NCBI GenBank assembly: GCA_031213475.1
Contig: JARUPZ010000010.1
Location: 3,561,970 to 3,625,969, forward strand
Origin: Nereocystis luetkeana
Taxonomy: Eukaryota; Sar; Phaeophyceae; Laminariales; Laminariaceae
Direction: 5' to 3'
Length of the DNA: 64,000 nt
A program made the position numbers and the translations under genes. A model generated the notes under the pieces. That model saw only the letters and a program-made list of their open reading frames with translations. It was not told where the DNA came from and searched no databases. Below are positions 12,060 through 24,200 of this stretch, one piece after another. Numbering within the stretch: the stretch's first letter is position 1; each line of letters opens with the position of its first letter.

Positions 12060-12790
12060 GACAGGGCGGCTTATTATGATGATCCGGTTCGGATGTTCCG
12101 AAACTTCTCGAGGAAAAAAAAATGTCTGGATTTTTCAAGGTATTTTCCGGCAGGTTTTTCACCTCCCTCCGTGTCGATGTATGTGAGTTCGGCAGGACAG
12201 TTCGCCACACAGCAATAATATTACAACAAACAGTAGAAACACAGTTTTAGTAACGTCAGCAATTAGTTAGTTTATGGTAGCGGAAGCACGTTCATCCCCC
12301 CCGCGGACCATTACAGCAGCAGCAGAGCGTGTGCACTGTGCAGCAGCAGCACCTACCTTTTTTTGTGCCCTACGGGTCATTTAATTAAAGTGAAGTGGGC
12401 ACACGTACGTACGTGTGGGACCAAGCAAATTTTAACAAGTAAGTGCGCCAATCACCACGACACCACGCAAACAAACGACGAAGCTGCGGTGCAAGAGCCC
12501 ACTGCCAGCATCAAACAACAAATTAAGATGGACTCCGGCCTGCTGAGAAAGACGCAGTCCGACAAGGGCAGGTATCCCAAGGTGAGGAAGAGTGAGTGTG
12601 GAATGTTTGATGTATTTGACGATGAGGATGGTGATGGGGATGGATGTGAAATTGTCGCCGGTCGATTCAGGTTCATCTATTAATTATTAATAATAATACT
12701 GCTGTTGTGGTAGGTCATATATATTTATTCGTATTTTTTGCGCTGTTGTTCGTTTCCATTCCTCGCCTCCCAAAAATAACAACAAACAGC
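12060..12790 (+). repeat. Leader-family unit E1
   Basis: One of three dispersed plus-strand units (with 50090-50600 and 63120-63720) that share blocks in the same order: a CGGAA/TTCGAA-rich block, a TTTTCCG..GGTTTT block, an ACA-GCA-rich tract with CAG triplets, AAGCTGCGGTG, a short ATG peptide with a splice-donor-like GTGAG, and GTTCATCTA. Further down, E1 and E3 also share a CCATTCC..AAAAT(C/A)AACAACAA block. The similarity is patchy but collinear. It is either a retroposon family or duplicated promoters plus first exons. Confidence 0.5.
12528..12683 (+). CDS. Conserved short ORF of unit E1 (first exon?)
   Basis: ATG to stop gives 51 codons beginning MDSGLLRKTQSD. Two other units encode MDHGVLRKTQSD (50485) and MDGLLKKAQSD (63480). 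In all three, a few codons later and in phase 0, stands a GTGAG(G/A) that fits a 5' splice site (12582 here). It may therefore be a short first exon ending at 12581 rather than a free peptide; sequence after the donor is not conserved as protein. Function unknown. Confidence 0.4.
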   Translation: MDSGLLRKTQSDKGRYPKVRKSECGMFDVFDDEDGDGDGCEIVAGRFRFIY

Positions 12791-12823
12791 ACACGTAGCC
12801 CAAACAGGGTCTACTTAGTAGTA

Positions 12824-13171
12824 CCCCGGTGGTTCAAGTGGTTAACCTCGAATTCTACTTGTTTGAGTCCTGGGTTCGAGCCCCAGGTGGGTGGGACTTT
12901 GACTGTATTTTTTGCAAAAAAATAAATAACAAAAGGATTCAATTGTTGAGAGCGCCTTGCAGCGTGGGTAGGCACAACAGTTCGATGCGAGTCGAGGGAA
13001 GAAAAGGCTGAAATATTATTGCGATAAGAATGAAGGCACGTACCGTAGCGGGAAGGGGGGAGAAAAGCCTGCTATGTGACCCCGGATCTGAGTTACGAGT
13101 TGGAAGGAGAGAGAGAAGAAGATGGGCGAAGAAAGTAAATAAATGGGATAAGCAACAACAACAAAAAAAAA
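12824..13171 (+). mobile_element. tRNA-derived SINE
   Basis: The head has an A box (GGTGGTTCAAGTGGTTA, 12828-12844) and a B box (GGGTTCGAGCCCC, 12872-12884), the internal pol III promoter of a tRNA-derived SINE. A T/A-rich linker, a unique body and a CAA/poly-A tail ending near 13171 follow. The body recurs almost unchanged at 17591-17840. No cloverleaf-quality acceptor stem is present, so this is not a tRNA gene. Confidence 0.8.
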
Positions 13172-13340
13172 TGCCCGTTCCGGCCGGTTTCCGGGATTTA
13201 CAGGCCGACCCATTGCATCGCAGATTGATTGCCTGACTTGTTTCGATGATATGTGAATTGTGCTACCTATCCTCCTGTCGCTCAACGGGTTGTTCTCTGA
13301 CGGCGTTCGTTTCGCGTTTTGCATGGGTATCTCTAAATAA

Positions 13341-13430
13341 CCCCTTCAGTACAGCAGTCCTGATTTGAGGGCAAACTACGTATAAGTTGCGTGAAATTTC
13401 CCGACCACGAGACTGCAGTCCGAAAGGGGG
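13341..13430. mobile_element. Family 3 hairpin, degenerate
   Basis: The sequence begins CCCCTTCAGTACAGCAGTCC and ends ACTGCAGTCCGAAAGGGGG, matching the inverted arms of the TTAA-bordered hairpin at 55481. The left flank is ATAA. Confidence 0.45.
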
Positions 13431-13431
13431 C

Positions 13432-14267
13432 GCTGCAGCGCTACCGGGCGTATCCGCGACTAATAATAATGCGCATTCTGGAACGGAAAAGGAATCGACC
13501 CCGTTCGTTGTAAAAAAAAAAGCAGGAATGATTTTGGTTGTTTGTTATTGTTGCTCATCTTGTGGAGCAGAATCTATATATATATATGATCGTTAGTATT
13601 ATACACCAGGTATTATAATAGGCTTGTCATACGACTATGTGCAGCATGAATGAGCTTCCACGTTGATCAATCAAAACATTCCTGAAATAAGTTGAAAGAA
13701 GAAATCTCCGTACACAAAGGAAACCTATACACCCTATCTATCTATATCTTCTGTGAAAATTGTTATGGTTCCATCCCATCCCTCCTTTGTCCTTCAAGCA
13801 CACATTTTTGTAGGTAGGTTCTGTTGATACGCATGATGATCAAGATGCCGGTCGTAATATTTTTGTAGCCGTGACAGCGTCAGTACGCGAACGCAAGCAT
13901 CGCCACCATCGCGTTTATCCACGATGCTTCCAGACGAGGACGTATTAGTACTGCTTCTGGTAGTTAGTTGGTGTAGAATAGCGAACACCCTGTGTATCGT
14001 GGGTGGCTTTCATAGACAAGACAACCAGAGAGAATACACCGGTTTGTTGTGCGGGATGGCGGTCTTTTTGATGCTTGCATTCGGCGCTCGTTCGTGTGTT
14101 GGTTAACCATGCCAGAAATAAGTCTTTCTCGTCGCAGTACAACAAACAGAAAAAAAACTAACAAGCTCCCCTCAGAAACTTGGCGCAATATCCTATCGAA
14201 GGGTGGAGCATCTGGTGGAGTCGGGTCGAATGAGTTTCGTGCGACCGAGTACCGCACCGTTAGACTA
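13432..14267. other. No supported gene
   Basis: Several short overlapping frames on both strands around 13794-14281; none with a motif or splice support. Confidence 0.5.
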
Positions 14268-14372
14268 TTACGGGGGACCATAGTTAATAGGACCTGTGGT
14301 GTACATAAAAACCTTTATATTTAAATATTTTTACTAACAAAATTTGGTCCTATTAAATATGCCCCCCCGTAA
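14268..14372 (+). mobile_element. Family 1 MITE, copy 3
   Basis: Inverted ends TTACGGGGGACCATAGTTAA and CCCCCCCGTAA, with TA on the left. The interior has the orientation of the copy at 29016. Confidence 0.8.
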
Positions 14373-15795
14373 CAACGTGAATACAAAAAAACAGGCAAAT
14401 AAATGAAATACTTGACGTACGAAAACGGTATTATTATGCACGAAATGAATGAGTCGTTTGCGCTCGCTCGTGTGGACTGAGTAACTTCTTCTGCCGAAAG
14501 AAGAAACGATACAGCAGTAGTAGTAGTAGCAGTACGAAGTACGAAAGTAGTGCAGGGGGTATTCATACAAAAAAAAAAATGAAAGGGCAACTTGCAGCAG
14601 TTAGTTACGTCGTGAGGGGGCAATCGATCGAATATTTGCTCAGCTGCACCTACCTGGTATAGATTACACGAGCGAGAGTTTATTGGGTGCTCCCAGGTAA
14701 GTACAGTTCAACGTCAACGCACCTCAGTTTTGGCACTTACTTTCTTTTAGGCCAACATGTTATTCGCCAGGAAAAGAGTCCAATTTTGCTACGTATCGAT
14801 ACAGAGTTAGTTGGCCGGGACCCCCGTTGAAAAACTGCTGTGAAGACATTGAACACTGTGAGAAAGCCCACATTGTCAACAAGGTGTCGAGAATAAATAC
14901 CTCAATTCAGTACGCCTATCGTATATAATCCCCTACATTGTTTAATGTCTCCACTACTACTACTAGGATCCACTATTTTAAGATTGGATTACCCCCACCA
15001 CGTGCGACGGGAGGTCCTGGTTGCATGCTTAGCTTATTATGCGATATTAAAACCGCCTATTATTTCGCACCGGGTCACCCGGCGATTCCGACGACGGACG
15101 CGCCCTGTCCGCCTCGAGAAAAAAACGAGAATAATAATAGTTGGAAATACACAACGCGTGGCTTCAGGCCAAAGCTGCAGCCGCAATAAGTCTTTTTTTA
15201 CGGTCAAGGTTTTTTTCTGTGGTGCGTGCTGGTATCTGGTTGCATTACACGCCTCCGACCGAGTGCCCTGACTTCTCTGTGCTCTCCTCCCTGTCTAAGA
15301 TATCATCTGCGCAGTAGTACTGCATTCATTCATAATATCCCTTTGTACCGCACAAATATACCAGGTAGGTGCCATATGTTTTAGGCCAGTACTACAGCTA
15401 GCTGCTGTAGTCGCGGTAGCAATAACTAGTACCACTGTTCAGGTAGTAAGATATTCCATGGAAATATACTTTAAGTACACACAGTATGAATAATTTACCA
15501 GGCATCATGGGCAGTATATTATATCGCTGTGTATGAATGTGTATCCATAGTCTATGAGACGTTTCTTGACAGCTTATTGGCAAACGCACGCGCGAAAGCT
15601 ATCCCAATTCGTATACGTATATATATAGCGTTTTTTTCCGAGCTCTAATAAAGCCACTATTAATAGCAAGAAAGAGGGGCCCCCACTTCTTGGGAGAACC
15701 GTGTTTTTCCTGGAAATATCTATTCTAACAGTGATGGCCGTATGGATACACGTACTCGTATCATACGTGACGTCAGCAACAACAGTGATTGCCGC
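14373..15795. other. No supported gene
   Basis: Short frames only (14321-14623 minus, 14938-15271 plus). CTACTAC and GTAGTAG triplets and AT runs are frequent. Nothing recognisable. Confidence 0.5.
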
Positions 15796-15900
15796 ATGGA
15801 TAATATAGAGTTCTCGCACGTGATAAGAGGGGCGGAGCGAGGACAGAAAGTGGGAGTAGATAGAGCTCAGGCTGGAAGCAGGCGGGTACAGAAGGGAGAG
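15796..15900 (+). CDS. Candidate first exon of gene 1
   Basis: ATG in the context GCCGCATGG opens 35 hydrophilic codons (MDNIEFSHVIRGAERGQK...) and stops at GAG followed by GTAAAC, a good donor, in phase 0. The next accepted exon (18122) is also entered in phase 0, so a 2.2-kb intron would join them. There is no domain support and the upstream part could be intronic. The link to gene 1 rests only on phase, strand and position. Confidence 0.2.
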
Positions 15901-16360
15901 GTAAACTTTGTGCCTAGATATAATTATAGGGCTTCTTTTTCCCCCCCGTTTTTTTTATTTGGGAGTGCTCGCCATGCGTAATCAACGGTAATTTAAAGCG
16001 CACGCTTTTTCCACATGAAAATAGCGAATGGATAAACGCAATAAATTTGATGACAATAGTATTCGTGATACGTTTCAGGGTTTATATTCACTTTTTTATC
16101 GGGCTTCTGGACAAGCCGCAGGCACACGTGTCGTCCCTTTCACCCGCCGTTCCAGGGAGGTGCCCTTCATTTTTAGCGCGCACAGGGTTAAGCATTCCTA
16201 CTGCTCGTCGACACCCATCGAATGTATACCTATCTATCGGTAGGCTTCGGCGTTGTGATTCTCCGCTTTTTTTCTCGAAACCAGATTTTGGCCACAGCAG
16301 GTATGGAGGCATACAGCTCCTGATTATGTGAGGGGTCTCAGAAGGCCAATTTTGGGGGTA

Positions 16361-17279
16361 CTACTCCTCTACCTCAGCACCCGTCACTGCGTGTGCATGG
16401 ACAGAATGGCACTTGGTACGTAGACTAGTACAGCAGATGATATTATGTCCTAAAACCTCAATCGTCGACCAGTCGGGCGCGATCCTGAATGCCGCATTGC
16501 GCGACTCCCTCCGGAGGTAGGTTCGCCTCATCATAGTAAATATTATATATATACACACCAACCACTCCACGACATGACGCCTCCCGCAACTAACTGATCT
16601 CTCAGCTGCCCTTCCGGAGTTTTCAACGGAGAAATACCGCAGCCCGCGCTGACTTCGGTTTGCACATAGAGGTGCGATCGTTGTTCGGCGCGCTTGCTTT
16701 CCCGACAATGGTATAAGGCGGGTTCCTAAGTCACACCTTACATCATTGAAGAGCTCGCTATCAGATACTCCGAAAATCCCTTGTACGGCACTCTTGGCAA
16801 CCTTTTGCGTCTTGGGCAAAACGATCGGACCTCTGCGCGAGTTCAACGCTCTTTCCGGTGCTTGCCTATTATTAGGGCGATGGTGCTGTCGCAGCAGAGA
16901 GCTTGCCTGTTGACGCCAGTCTCTTGCGCGAACCTCGTCCCCAACGTGCCAATGTTGAGGTTATGTAATCCGCTTGCCCTTTGTCAACGCGTGTTGTAGA
17001 CAATTTTCCGTCTGAAGAAACGCGCGACTCCTTATCTGCGGCCTTAGGCCGCACAATAGGTTTGTGTGCATACGGTACTTTGTAGAGCTTCTTACTTTTT
17101 TTGCGTTTTGCGCTTAGTACCGGGCATTTATGAACGCAAAATGTGTGTAAACTGACACTCCTGATCCATGTCGCTTGTGTGTGGTTGATTGTCCCCAGGA
17201 AAATACCACAGAAAGTGGTCATTTCTTCGCTTTCAACCATTTCGCTTCCCATGTATGTCGGTGGCTGACAGGCGAACAC
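16361..17279 (-). pseudogene. Possible decayed coding block
   Basis: Two long minus-strand frames (16872-17279 and 16361-16846) overlap end to end in different phases. The first has a Lys/Arg-rich middle (SAKRKKSKKLYKVPYAHKP); the second starts with RRGPIVLPKTQKVAKSAVQG. A third frame between them reads ETGVNRQAL, similar to the HTH of the remnant at 5473. This could be a decayed transposase or two exons of an unrecognised gene. No catalytic motif was found. Confidence 0.25.
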
Positions 17280-17590
17280 TCATGCCAGTAGCCACCGAGA
17301 CACCCGCACATATATATCGTAGTAGCGGTGCCTATGATGGGTAGTCTCCGTCCGCAGAACGGCCGGTTTGTGGTATATTTATTTGAACAACAAGTAGATT
17401 TATGTCGGTGCGGTCAATCCTAGTCTCTCAGAATAAAGGTGCGCGCTCAACGGAGATCCTGACTCCCCGCCTCCTGCTTACTATACAGAAATAAAACCGG
17501 CACATCGACTTCGAACTTTACACCTGGCCATTCATGTTCGCCAGACACGTATTTATTTCCGGAGTACTTACGAGCACAGCCAGCGAGTGG

Positions 17591-17840
17591 TGCAAAAATC
17601 AAAAGGATTCAATTGTTGAGAGCGCCTTGCAGCGTGGATAGATAGGCGCAATTCGATGCGAGTCGACGAGGGAAGAAAAGGCTGAAATATTCCCGCGATA
17701 AAATGGAAGGCACGTACCGTAGCGGGAAGGGGGTAGAAGAGCCTGCTATGTGACACCGGATCTGAGCTACAAGTTGGAAGGATAGAGAGAAGAAGATGTG
17801 CAATAAATGGGATGAGCAATAAAAAAAATAAAAAACAAAC
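17591..17840 (+). mobile_element. SINE, 5'-truncated copy
   Basis: Close copy of the body and tail of the SINE at 12824, sharing AAAAGGATTCAATTGTTGAG, GCGCCTTGCAGCGTGG and AAGGCACGTACCGTAGCGGG. The tRNA head is missing and a small deletion lies near the tail. 5' truncation fits target-primed retroposition. The two bodies differ only at scattered positions, so the family was recently active. Confidence 0.8.
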
Positions 17841-18121
17841 ATTTCTCAAGTGCAAATCGTTGGCGAACCTTGTATCGAGCCTTGGACTCCTGCACGGAAG
17901 CAGACACACACGCAGGCAAGCTGTATTTTACTGCAGAAAAATACCGAAATATTCGGGAATATACTGGAAAAATTGCTGAAAAAACACTCCTCCTCGTGAA
18001 GATCGATCCTTATCTGTACGTCCGAGGTGCGCCTCATTTCTTTCGTTCTGCGTTAAATTTCAACATTCGTTGGGAACTTGGTTCGTTACCTGCTCGATGG
18101 CCCCCGTGTGTATTTTCGCAG

Positions 18122-18238
18122 GTCTCAGGAACGACGAAGATCCCCAAGGGTCCGTACCTGGGCCGTCAGAACAGCGCCAACGAGACGCAGTGGTCACACA
18201 ACATTCTCTTCGTCTTGGAAACGGGAACGGTTGACCAG
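18122..18238 (+). CDS. Gene 1 exon 1 (first accepted)
   Basis: 39 codons, phase 0 at both ends, between TATTTTCGCAG and CAG/GTGAGC. Contains GPYLGRQNSANETQW. The frame stays open upstream to 17870, but the clean acceptor at 18121 suggests earlier exons lie further left. No domain assigned. Confidence 0.6.
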
Positions 18239-21200
18239 GTGAGCATCCTCCCTCGTGAGCTTACTCGAGCAAGCAGGTTTTTGTTGTCATTTTAGTTGGC
18301 GTTCTTGTTTTTTGCAGCGGTGGAGGGCGAAGCAGCTTCGGGTTTCGCCCCGTTCGATGTTTTTGCAACTGACCGTCTTCTTTGTGTGGGCAGGGTGCAT
18401 GATCGCTTCCGGCTGGGATATGTCGAGGGATGTATTTAGACGGGAGCAGGTGTGGGATGTCGACCACACCTTGGAGCCAAAGAGCAAAATAGTAAGGGAT
18501 CCGCTCACTGCTTCAGCGCTTACGACACACTTATAGTCGCTGGAAAGGCGAGAGTTGGAACGAGGTCCGGGCACCCAAAATTGGACAGATTTCTATGTAA
18601 CCATGTCGTGTGGTGTTCAAGCATGAGGATATCCCCGTTCCCCGGGCTATCGGTTCTGGAGGCGTAATCATTGTCCCTCTGAAGTAGAAGAAGAAGGAGT
18701 TGCCCTCTTTCTCACAGACGTCCACAGAGCAGGCAAAAGGGCTGCGGCTGTGGGGTAACATCAACACGTGTAAATGATCAATTTGCTGCTGCGATCAGAT
18801 ACAATCCGCAAACCGGGCGCGTGCGTCTCAGCACCGACTCACGGTACCGTTGAGTACGGTTCACCTACTGTACTGCTGTAGTGAACTATTCGAACCTCGG
18901 TTCCGGTACCACAGCGCCTTTTATTGTTTGTTCTTGAGGCTCACAGCATGGTCTCTTTTTGTGCGTACCCACGTTTTCTCTTGTTCGACGTTCTTGTTTC
19001 GTTGCTCAGGTTCGGGACGAGCTCAACGATGCACTCACGAACTGCCCAGAAAGCCTTTTGTTCCAGAGCATGAGAAAGGAACACGCCCTCCGGACGCCCC
19101 TGATGACCGCGGCGGCTTCGGGAGACTTCGCGATGTTTACCGCCGTGAAGCATGCCGTTGATCGCGCGATCCGTCTCCAAGCGGTGAGAAAGCAGCAGGG
19201 TGACCAACCTGTTTTTGGGTTCGAAGCAATGCCTCGGAGGGGTGGTGCCCCACATCATAATAAGCTGTTCACGAGAGGTTTTTAGTAGGTCACCCAGACA
19301 CCCGAACACCGACTTTGAAGAAGCTTGTTCCGGCCACCCGACAAATATTTTGGAGTGACTATTTCCTGATACCAAGCCATTACTGGAGTATCGAACGCAT
19401 CATGCTGCTTTAACCGGTACTTTCGTTCAACTATTTAATCCTGACATACCCACTATATCACGCGAGGGACGAATCACCTACAGATAAGTTACAGTAGATC
19501 TCAATACCTGCCGTCACCTTGACGCGGTGTGTGGAGAATCTGAACTGTACAGAACCAACCTAAGGACCGTTGACCTAGATCCAGCCGATTCGTGAGGTTC
19601 CCCGTCGACTAACTAAGCTACTTTACGTCCCATCACACTTGTAAAACCGGTAGCTGCTCCCCTGGGGAGCTCAATCAGTCAACACACATTGCACCGAGAA
19701 ATGTGCAGCCCCTAAAAAAGAGGGATGCTTCTCGCGGTTGGTCAGTTCTTCGACCGTGGCCTACGCATTGTTTCACACGTCGAACAGATCGAGGTCGTCT
19801 AGGTCTTAACCTGCCACCATTGTGGTATGCGTTTCAGGACACGTGCTGGGCTTATCCAACCTAGGGACAGAATTATAGGTATGTAGGTCCTACAGTAGAT
19901 TATGCAGACTTTACGGCTCGCAATCGGTGACACAAGAATGTTCCTTTGGACCAGTAGGGCATTTATTTTCCTTGGAAGACTTTGGATCGTCACGTGGAAA
20001 TCGTCAAACCTGTTCCATGTCTTGTTGTCACGAGAGTGACGCGCGCTTCGCGCAGCAAGTGTTGGTTGAAAAACAAAATCGCTTACAACATCAGTGCTGA
20101 GTAAGGATACTGGCATCATAGATTTTTCGTTGGGTGATTAGGATGGCACGCAGAGATAAGAGTGCACCTAATATTTGCCGAAGCTCCATGCTCGAGGTCC
20201 TCTGTATCCCGGGCATTAAGAAGCTTGTACGAGGAGAGAAGGTCGCTCCGGTGGTTCAGTGGTGCCCTCATACGCTGCTGCTAGATATATTTGTCCCCGC
20301 GAGTTATACTCCGCCGTAATGATATTTTCTTGATGTGATAAAACAAAGAAAAAGGGATCAGCTGTTGACAAAACTATTGAAGTAAAAAGTCCGATGGCAT
20401 CCCGACGGCATTGATTGGGCGAGGGCGCCCTGCCGGTCACGAAAACCAAAACGGTCCAAGAACTGCTACCCTATTCATTGTACGCGCCGGTAACTGGGCA
20501 AGCACTTTCTGACTGAGATTTCTTAAGGGTACAAAGAAACTACCCGATAAGACTTGCCGTATCCTTAATCCCAGTTTTGTTTTCAAAACGTACGAAGTGT
20601 TGCCTCAACAATACCTACTATACTGCACCACTCTGGGGGGAATATTCTGACGATTTAACCGCTACAGTAGTAATGGTATGAATACCAAGTGGGCCTTTTG
20701 TTTACGCTCAGGTTCGTATACGACGATAAGCCGAAAGTTGGGCGTTCCTTTTGGGTTCAGCACAATCTGGTATGGTCGGAGACATAAGAGCATCTCTTAA
20801 GGGAAGGAGCCCTCGACAGTAAGTAGGTGCCTATCCTTACAGTGGCACACGCCCACTGGTTTGGTATCCACCTATCGTATGCACACAGACGGTACCTGAA
20901 TACACGGAACCCCAACGGAGTACGGAGTGGTTTGACTGCCCACCACTTCGTCATAAGTTGGAAGTGCGAAGCGAGCGAGACCTTTGGTGTCACGCAGCTA
21001 CCGACCGTAAATCGGGCGGGGGGGTGGGGGTTCGCTGAACTATGTCTCCACCTTCATCCGTCCTTGCGTAATACTGTTGTCCCTCCTGTTTTTATTGTAC
21101 CGTTTAGACGTTTCAAATCTCGGTGGTGGAGCTAAATAGAACACAGCTTGAGGCAACGGACCAATGGGGCCTGACGGTGGCGATGCTCGCGGCGAGGAGC

Positions 21201-24200
21201 GGGACGGTGTCGACAATGAAGGACGTGCTGGAGAGGATTACACATGCTAAGGCACGGGATTGATAGTAGTGAAGTTGTCTGTATACGCTGTCTCGACTCC
21301 TGTGTGTGTAGGTGCCGCAGCTGTGTGAAGGCACCTGGGTGAGTACTTGGTGTCATAGAGCCGTGCATGTTTGGTTGTTTGCGTGTGCGATGCCCCCCAC
21401 CTGCTGTCAAGAAATGCAGAAAAGCGCAGGCTATCGCAGTCAGTACAGGCTGCCCTCTCTGCATCGCCGGTCAATGGTTGACGATTTTCATGCCCCGAAG
21501 CGCGCGCATGACACGTGGTTGGAGATAGTGCGCAGATTCATTTGTCAGCTCTATCCCTCTCCAAGAACACAGCCTAGGGGACTTTGGACCATAAAGATCA
21601 AGCGGAAGCATGATATCTTAGTGCCCTAACGGATTGTTTAGAGAACGGTCCACCGTTACCACGTGTACATCACGTGACATGTACGCATTTATAAATTTAT
21701 GGCACAGAGCATTTAACGCTATCGTAGCATAGCATGCCCTCAGTGTGTCAGAGTTAGGGTGGTGACCTGACTGACAAAAACGTTATTGACTACATCCTAG
21801 CTAGTGTGTTAAGTGCTACCGTTTGCTCCCTCTCTGTTGGTTCCAGAGTTATGCGTCTTTGTAGCATCTGAATGAAACCCGTGCAGCCTCGAACTGTATT
21901 CTGCGGTATTGAATACTACAGTCAGTCGCCAACGACGGCCTGATCGTTTCGCCGACAAACTACGGTCTTCCCCGGAAGTCTACATTACTTACAGGTCTAC
22001 GATGTTATTGTAATTCGCGCTACAACGCTGTAGCACTGCCATGTTTAGTATGTCAATTCCTCCTCTTGCCATATGCGTATTTCCTGCGACAGAATCACGC
22101 CCGGTTGCTGGACAGTGACCACCGGGGGAAGACAGTCCTTATGCACGCGGCCGGGGCGGGCAGAAGTGCGATATTTGACGCCGTCTTGGGAGCCATTCGC
22201 ACCACTTTTTCCGGTGGCGAGGTGAGGCGAAGGGGCATGCATCGCACGTTTTGTTTGGCTTACACTCCGGCAGGAATCCGACGTGCGATAGAGGTGGCAT
22301 TTGTTCGAACAGAAATAATGTTGGTTTTTGGGTGACGGCCAACCCTCAACAGCTCGAGTTATAACCGGTGCCATCGTCACTGGAACCTTCTTCTACTGTA
22401 TGTTTTCAATCGTGTCCGTTCGCATACCCAGGACCATCAGATCACCACATTGCAGAAGGTACAACGAATGCAATGACCAGCACCTCCGTAAGCGATGCAT
22501 GTTTATGGTAAACTATCTAGCCCCTACCTTAACAACACGGCTCCCGCAAAAAAAAAACGTGCGCACTCAGCGCGACGGAGAGAGAATTACCTGCCGGCGG
22601 GGGAAGGTGGAGGCGGGGTGCGCCGATGTAAGTCTGGCTCTCGTACTCGAAGGGGACCGGTCCAGCCACAAAGGCTGACAAAGATATATCGTCAGCAGCG
22701 GCGGCGGTAGTGCGAACGCCTAGATGGGGAGGCTGTCTGACAAGGACCCCGTCTCCGGGAATCGCCTTGTGGTCCATACCCCCCAGCCTTCACCGCCGAG
22801 CAAGACCAAACCAAATGGTAGACATTCATCGCGCCCCTCTTTCAACCATATTTATTGCGGGGGACCATGGTTTAATAGGAACAAATATTGTTAGTAAAAA
22901 TGCTTAAATATGTACCAGGGTAGGTGTTTATGTATATCATAGGTCCAGTTAACTATTGTCCCCCGTAATATTTCTGATTCAAAACCGGGACGCTGAACGT
23001 GGCACTTACCATCAGTTCGAAGTCGAATAATGCCACCCTTCTGACTGTGGCAACGACCCAAATACCGTACCACACACCTCGGTCTTGCGCGGTACGGTGA
23101 AAAACAAGTACCGTAGTCCAGGATGATACCTGGTGTGACCAAATACAACTGCGACGTCGGGAATTGATGGTTAGAGCAATCGAGGGGTAGTGGCTCGCAC
23201 GCGTCCCCTACCGTAGGATAGGGGAGCGCCTGTGGACAGCACGTTTGTCGTGGAGGCTCCTCCCTTGGCGGGCTCTACACTACCAGTGAGTCGTTTGAAT
23301 GAGCCACCCTAAACCGGACATTGAGAAGTCACGAACGCGCGACCTAACGGGCTAGGTGGTACAGCGAATGACAGGTGAACAACCAAAGGAAAATGGGGTC
23401 CCGACGAGATATGCTGGGCGGCGTTTGTTTCAAGGGGCTACGGCAGTCACGAACGGTTCGTCCATAAGGTGCTACTGCTATGAAAGCCCGCGTCATCTCC
23501 ATCGCCGCCTGAACCGTGGAACGCCCCCCTTGCCCCCTCCTCCCCCCCTCCCCCGACGCTTTGCTCTGTGTCTCTCGTCCCCTGTTTGCGGGCCACGAAG
23601 GTTGAAAATCAGCTGCTGCTCAAGTCGGGAGACGACCGAAATATCCTCATGCACGCTGCACGGGGCGGCGACCAGATGGGGGTGACGTCAGTGGTAAACG
23701 CGTGCAAGGAACACTTCTTCCCGTCCAAGGTGCGCGTGCTTGCTGTGAAAATTGGATTAGGTCGATCAGATAGGCATTGCCTCCATAGCATGACTCCTCT
23801 GTAGCAGCATGCGTCCAACGTGTGGGAGCGGCCCCAACGCCCCTACGTGGGCCCACATGTGTCCTAACCTGGAAACCGTGTGGTGTAGGTGTTTGGTCAG
23901 ATTTCCTTGTTTCCTGAGCTTCTCAGGGGAGGAGGCCAATCTGCCTTACCCGAAACACGACGTCTAATAGACCTGTTCGCGCAAAACCGAACAACGCCGT
24001 TTACGCCCTACCTACAGTAGTCCTGACACAAACACATCTACAGTAGCAAACGTGGGGGCTAGCCGGGAGTTGCTCGCTAGAAGGCCTCAACCGCCCTGGA
24101 AAAGGTTCGCCCGGACGCTATACGGCACACAAGGGTGTCGGTTAGGGCCTCTGTACTCACTCGCAGCTTGGAGCCGTTCACACGAGTTGGATGCGCGCTG

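Noticed and set aside
12452-12676. Minus-strand frame over unit E1
   Set aside because: Shadow of the conserved plus-strand short frame.
12824-12900. tRNA gene
   Set aside because: A and B boxes are present, but the unit continues into a SINE body repeated at 17591 and the cloverleaf is incomplete.
22284-22336. Fragment of a family 2 MITE
   Set aside because: Only GCGATAGAGGT and a GGGTGACGG-like end resemble the family; too short to separate from chance.
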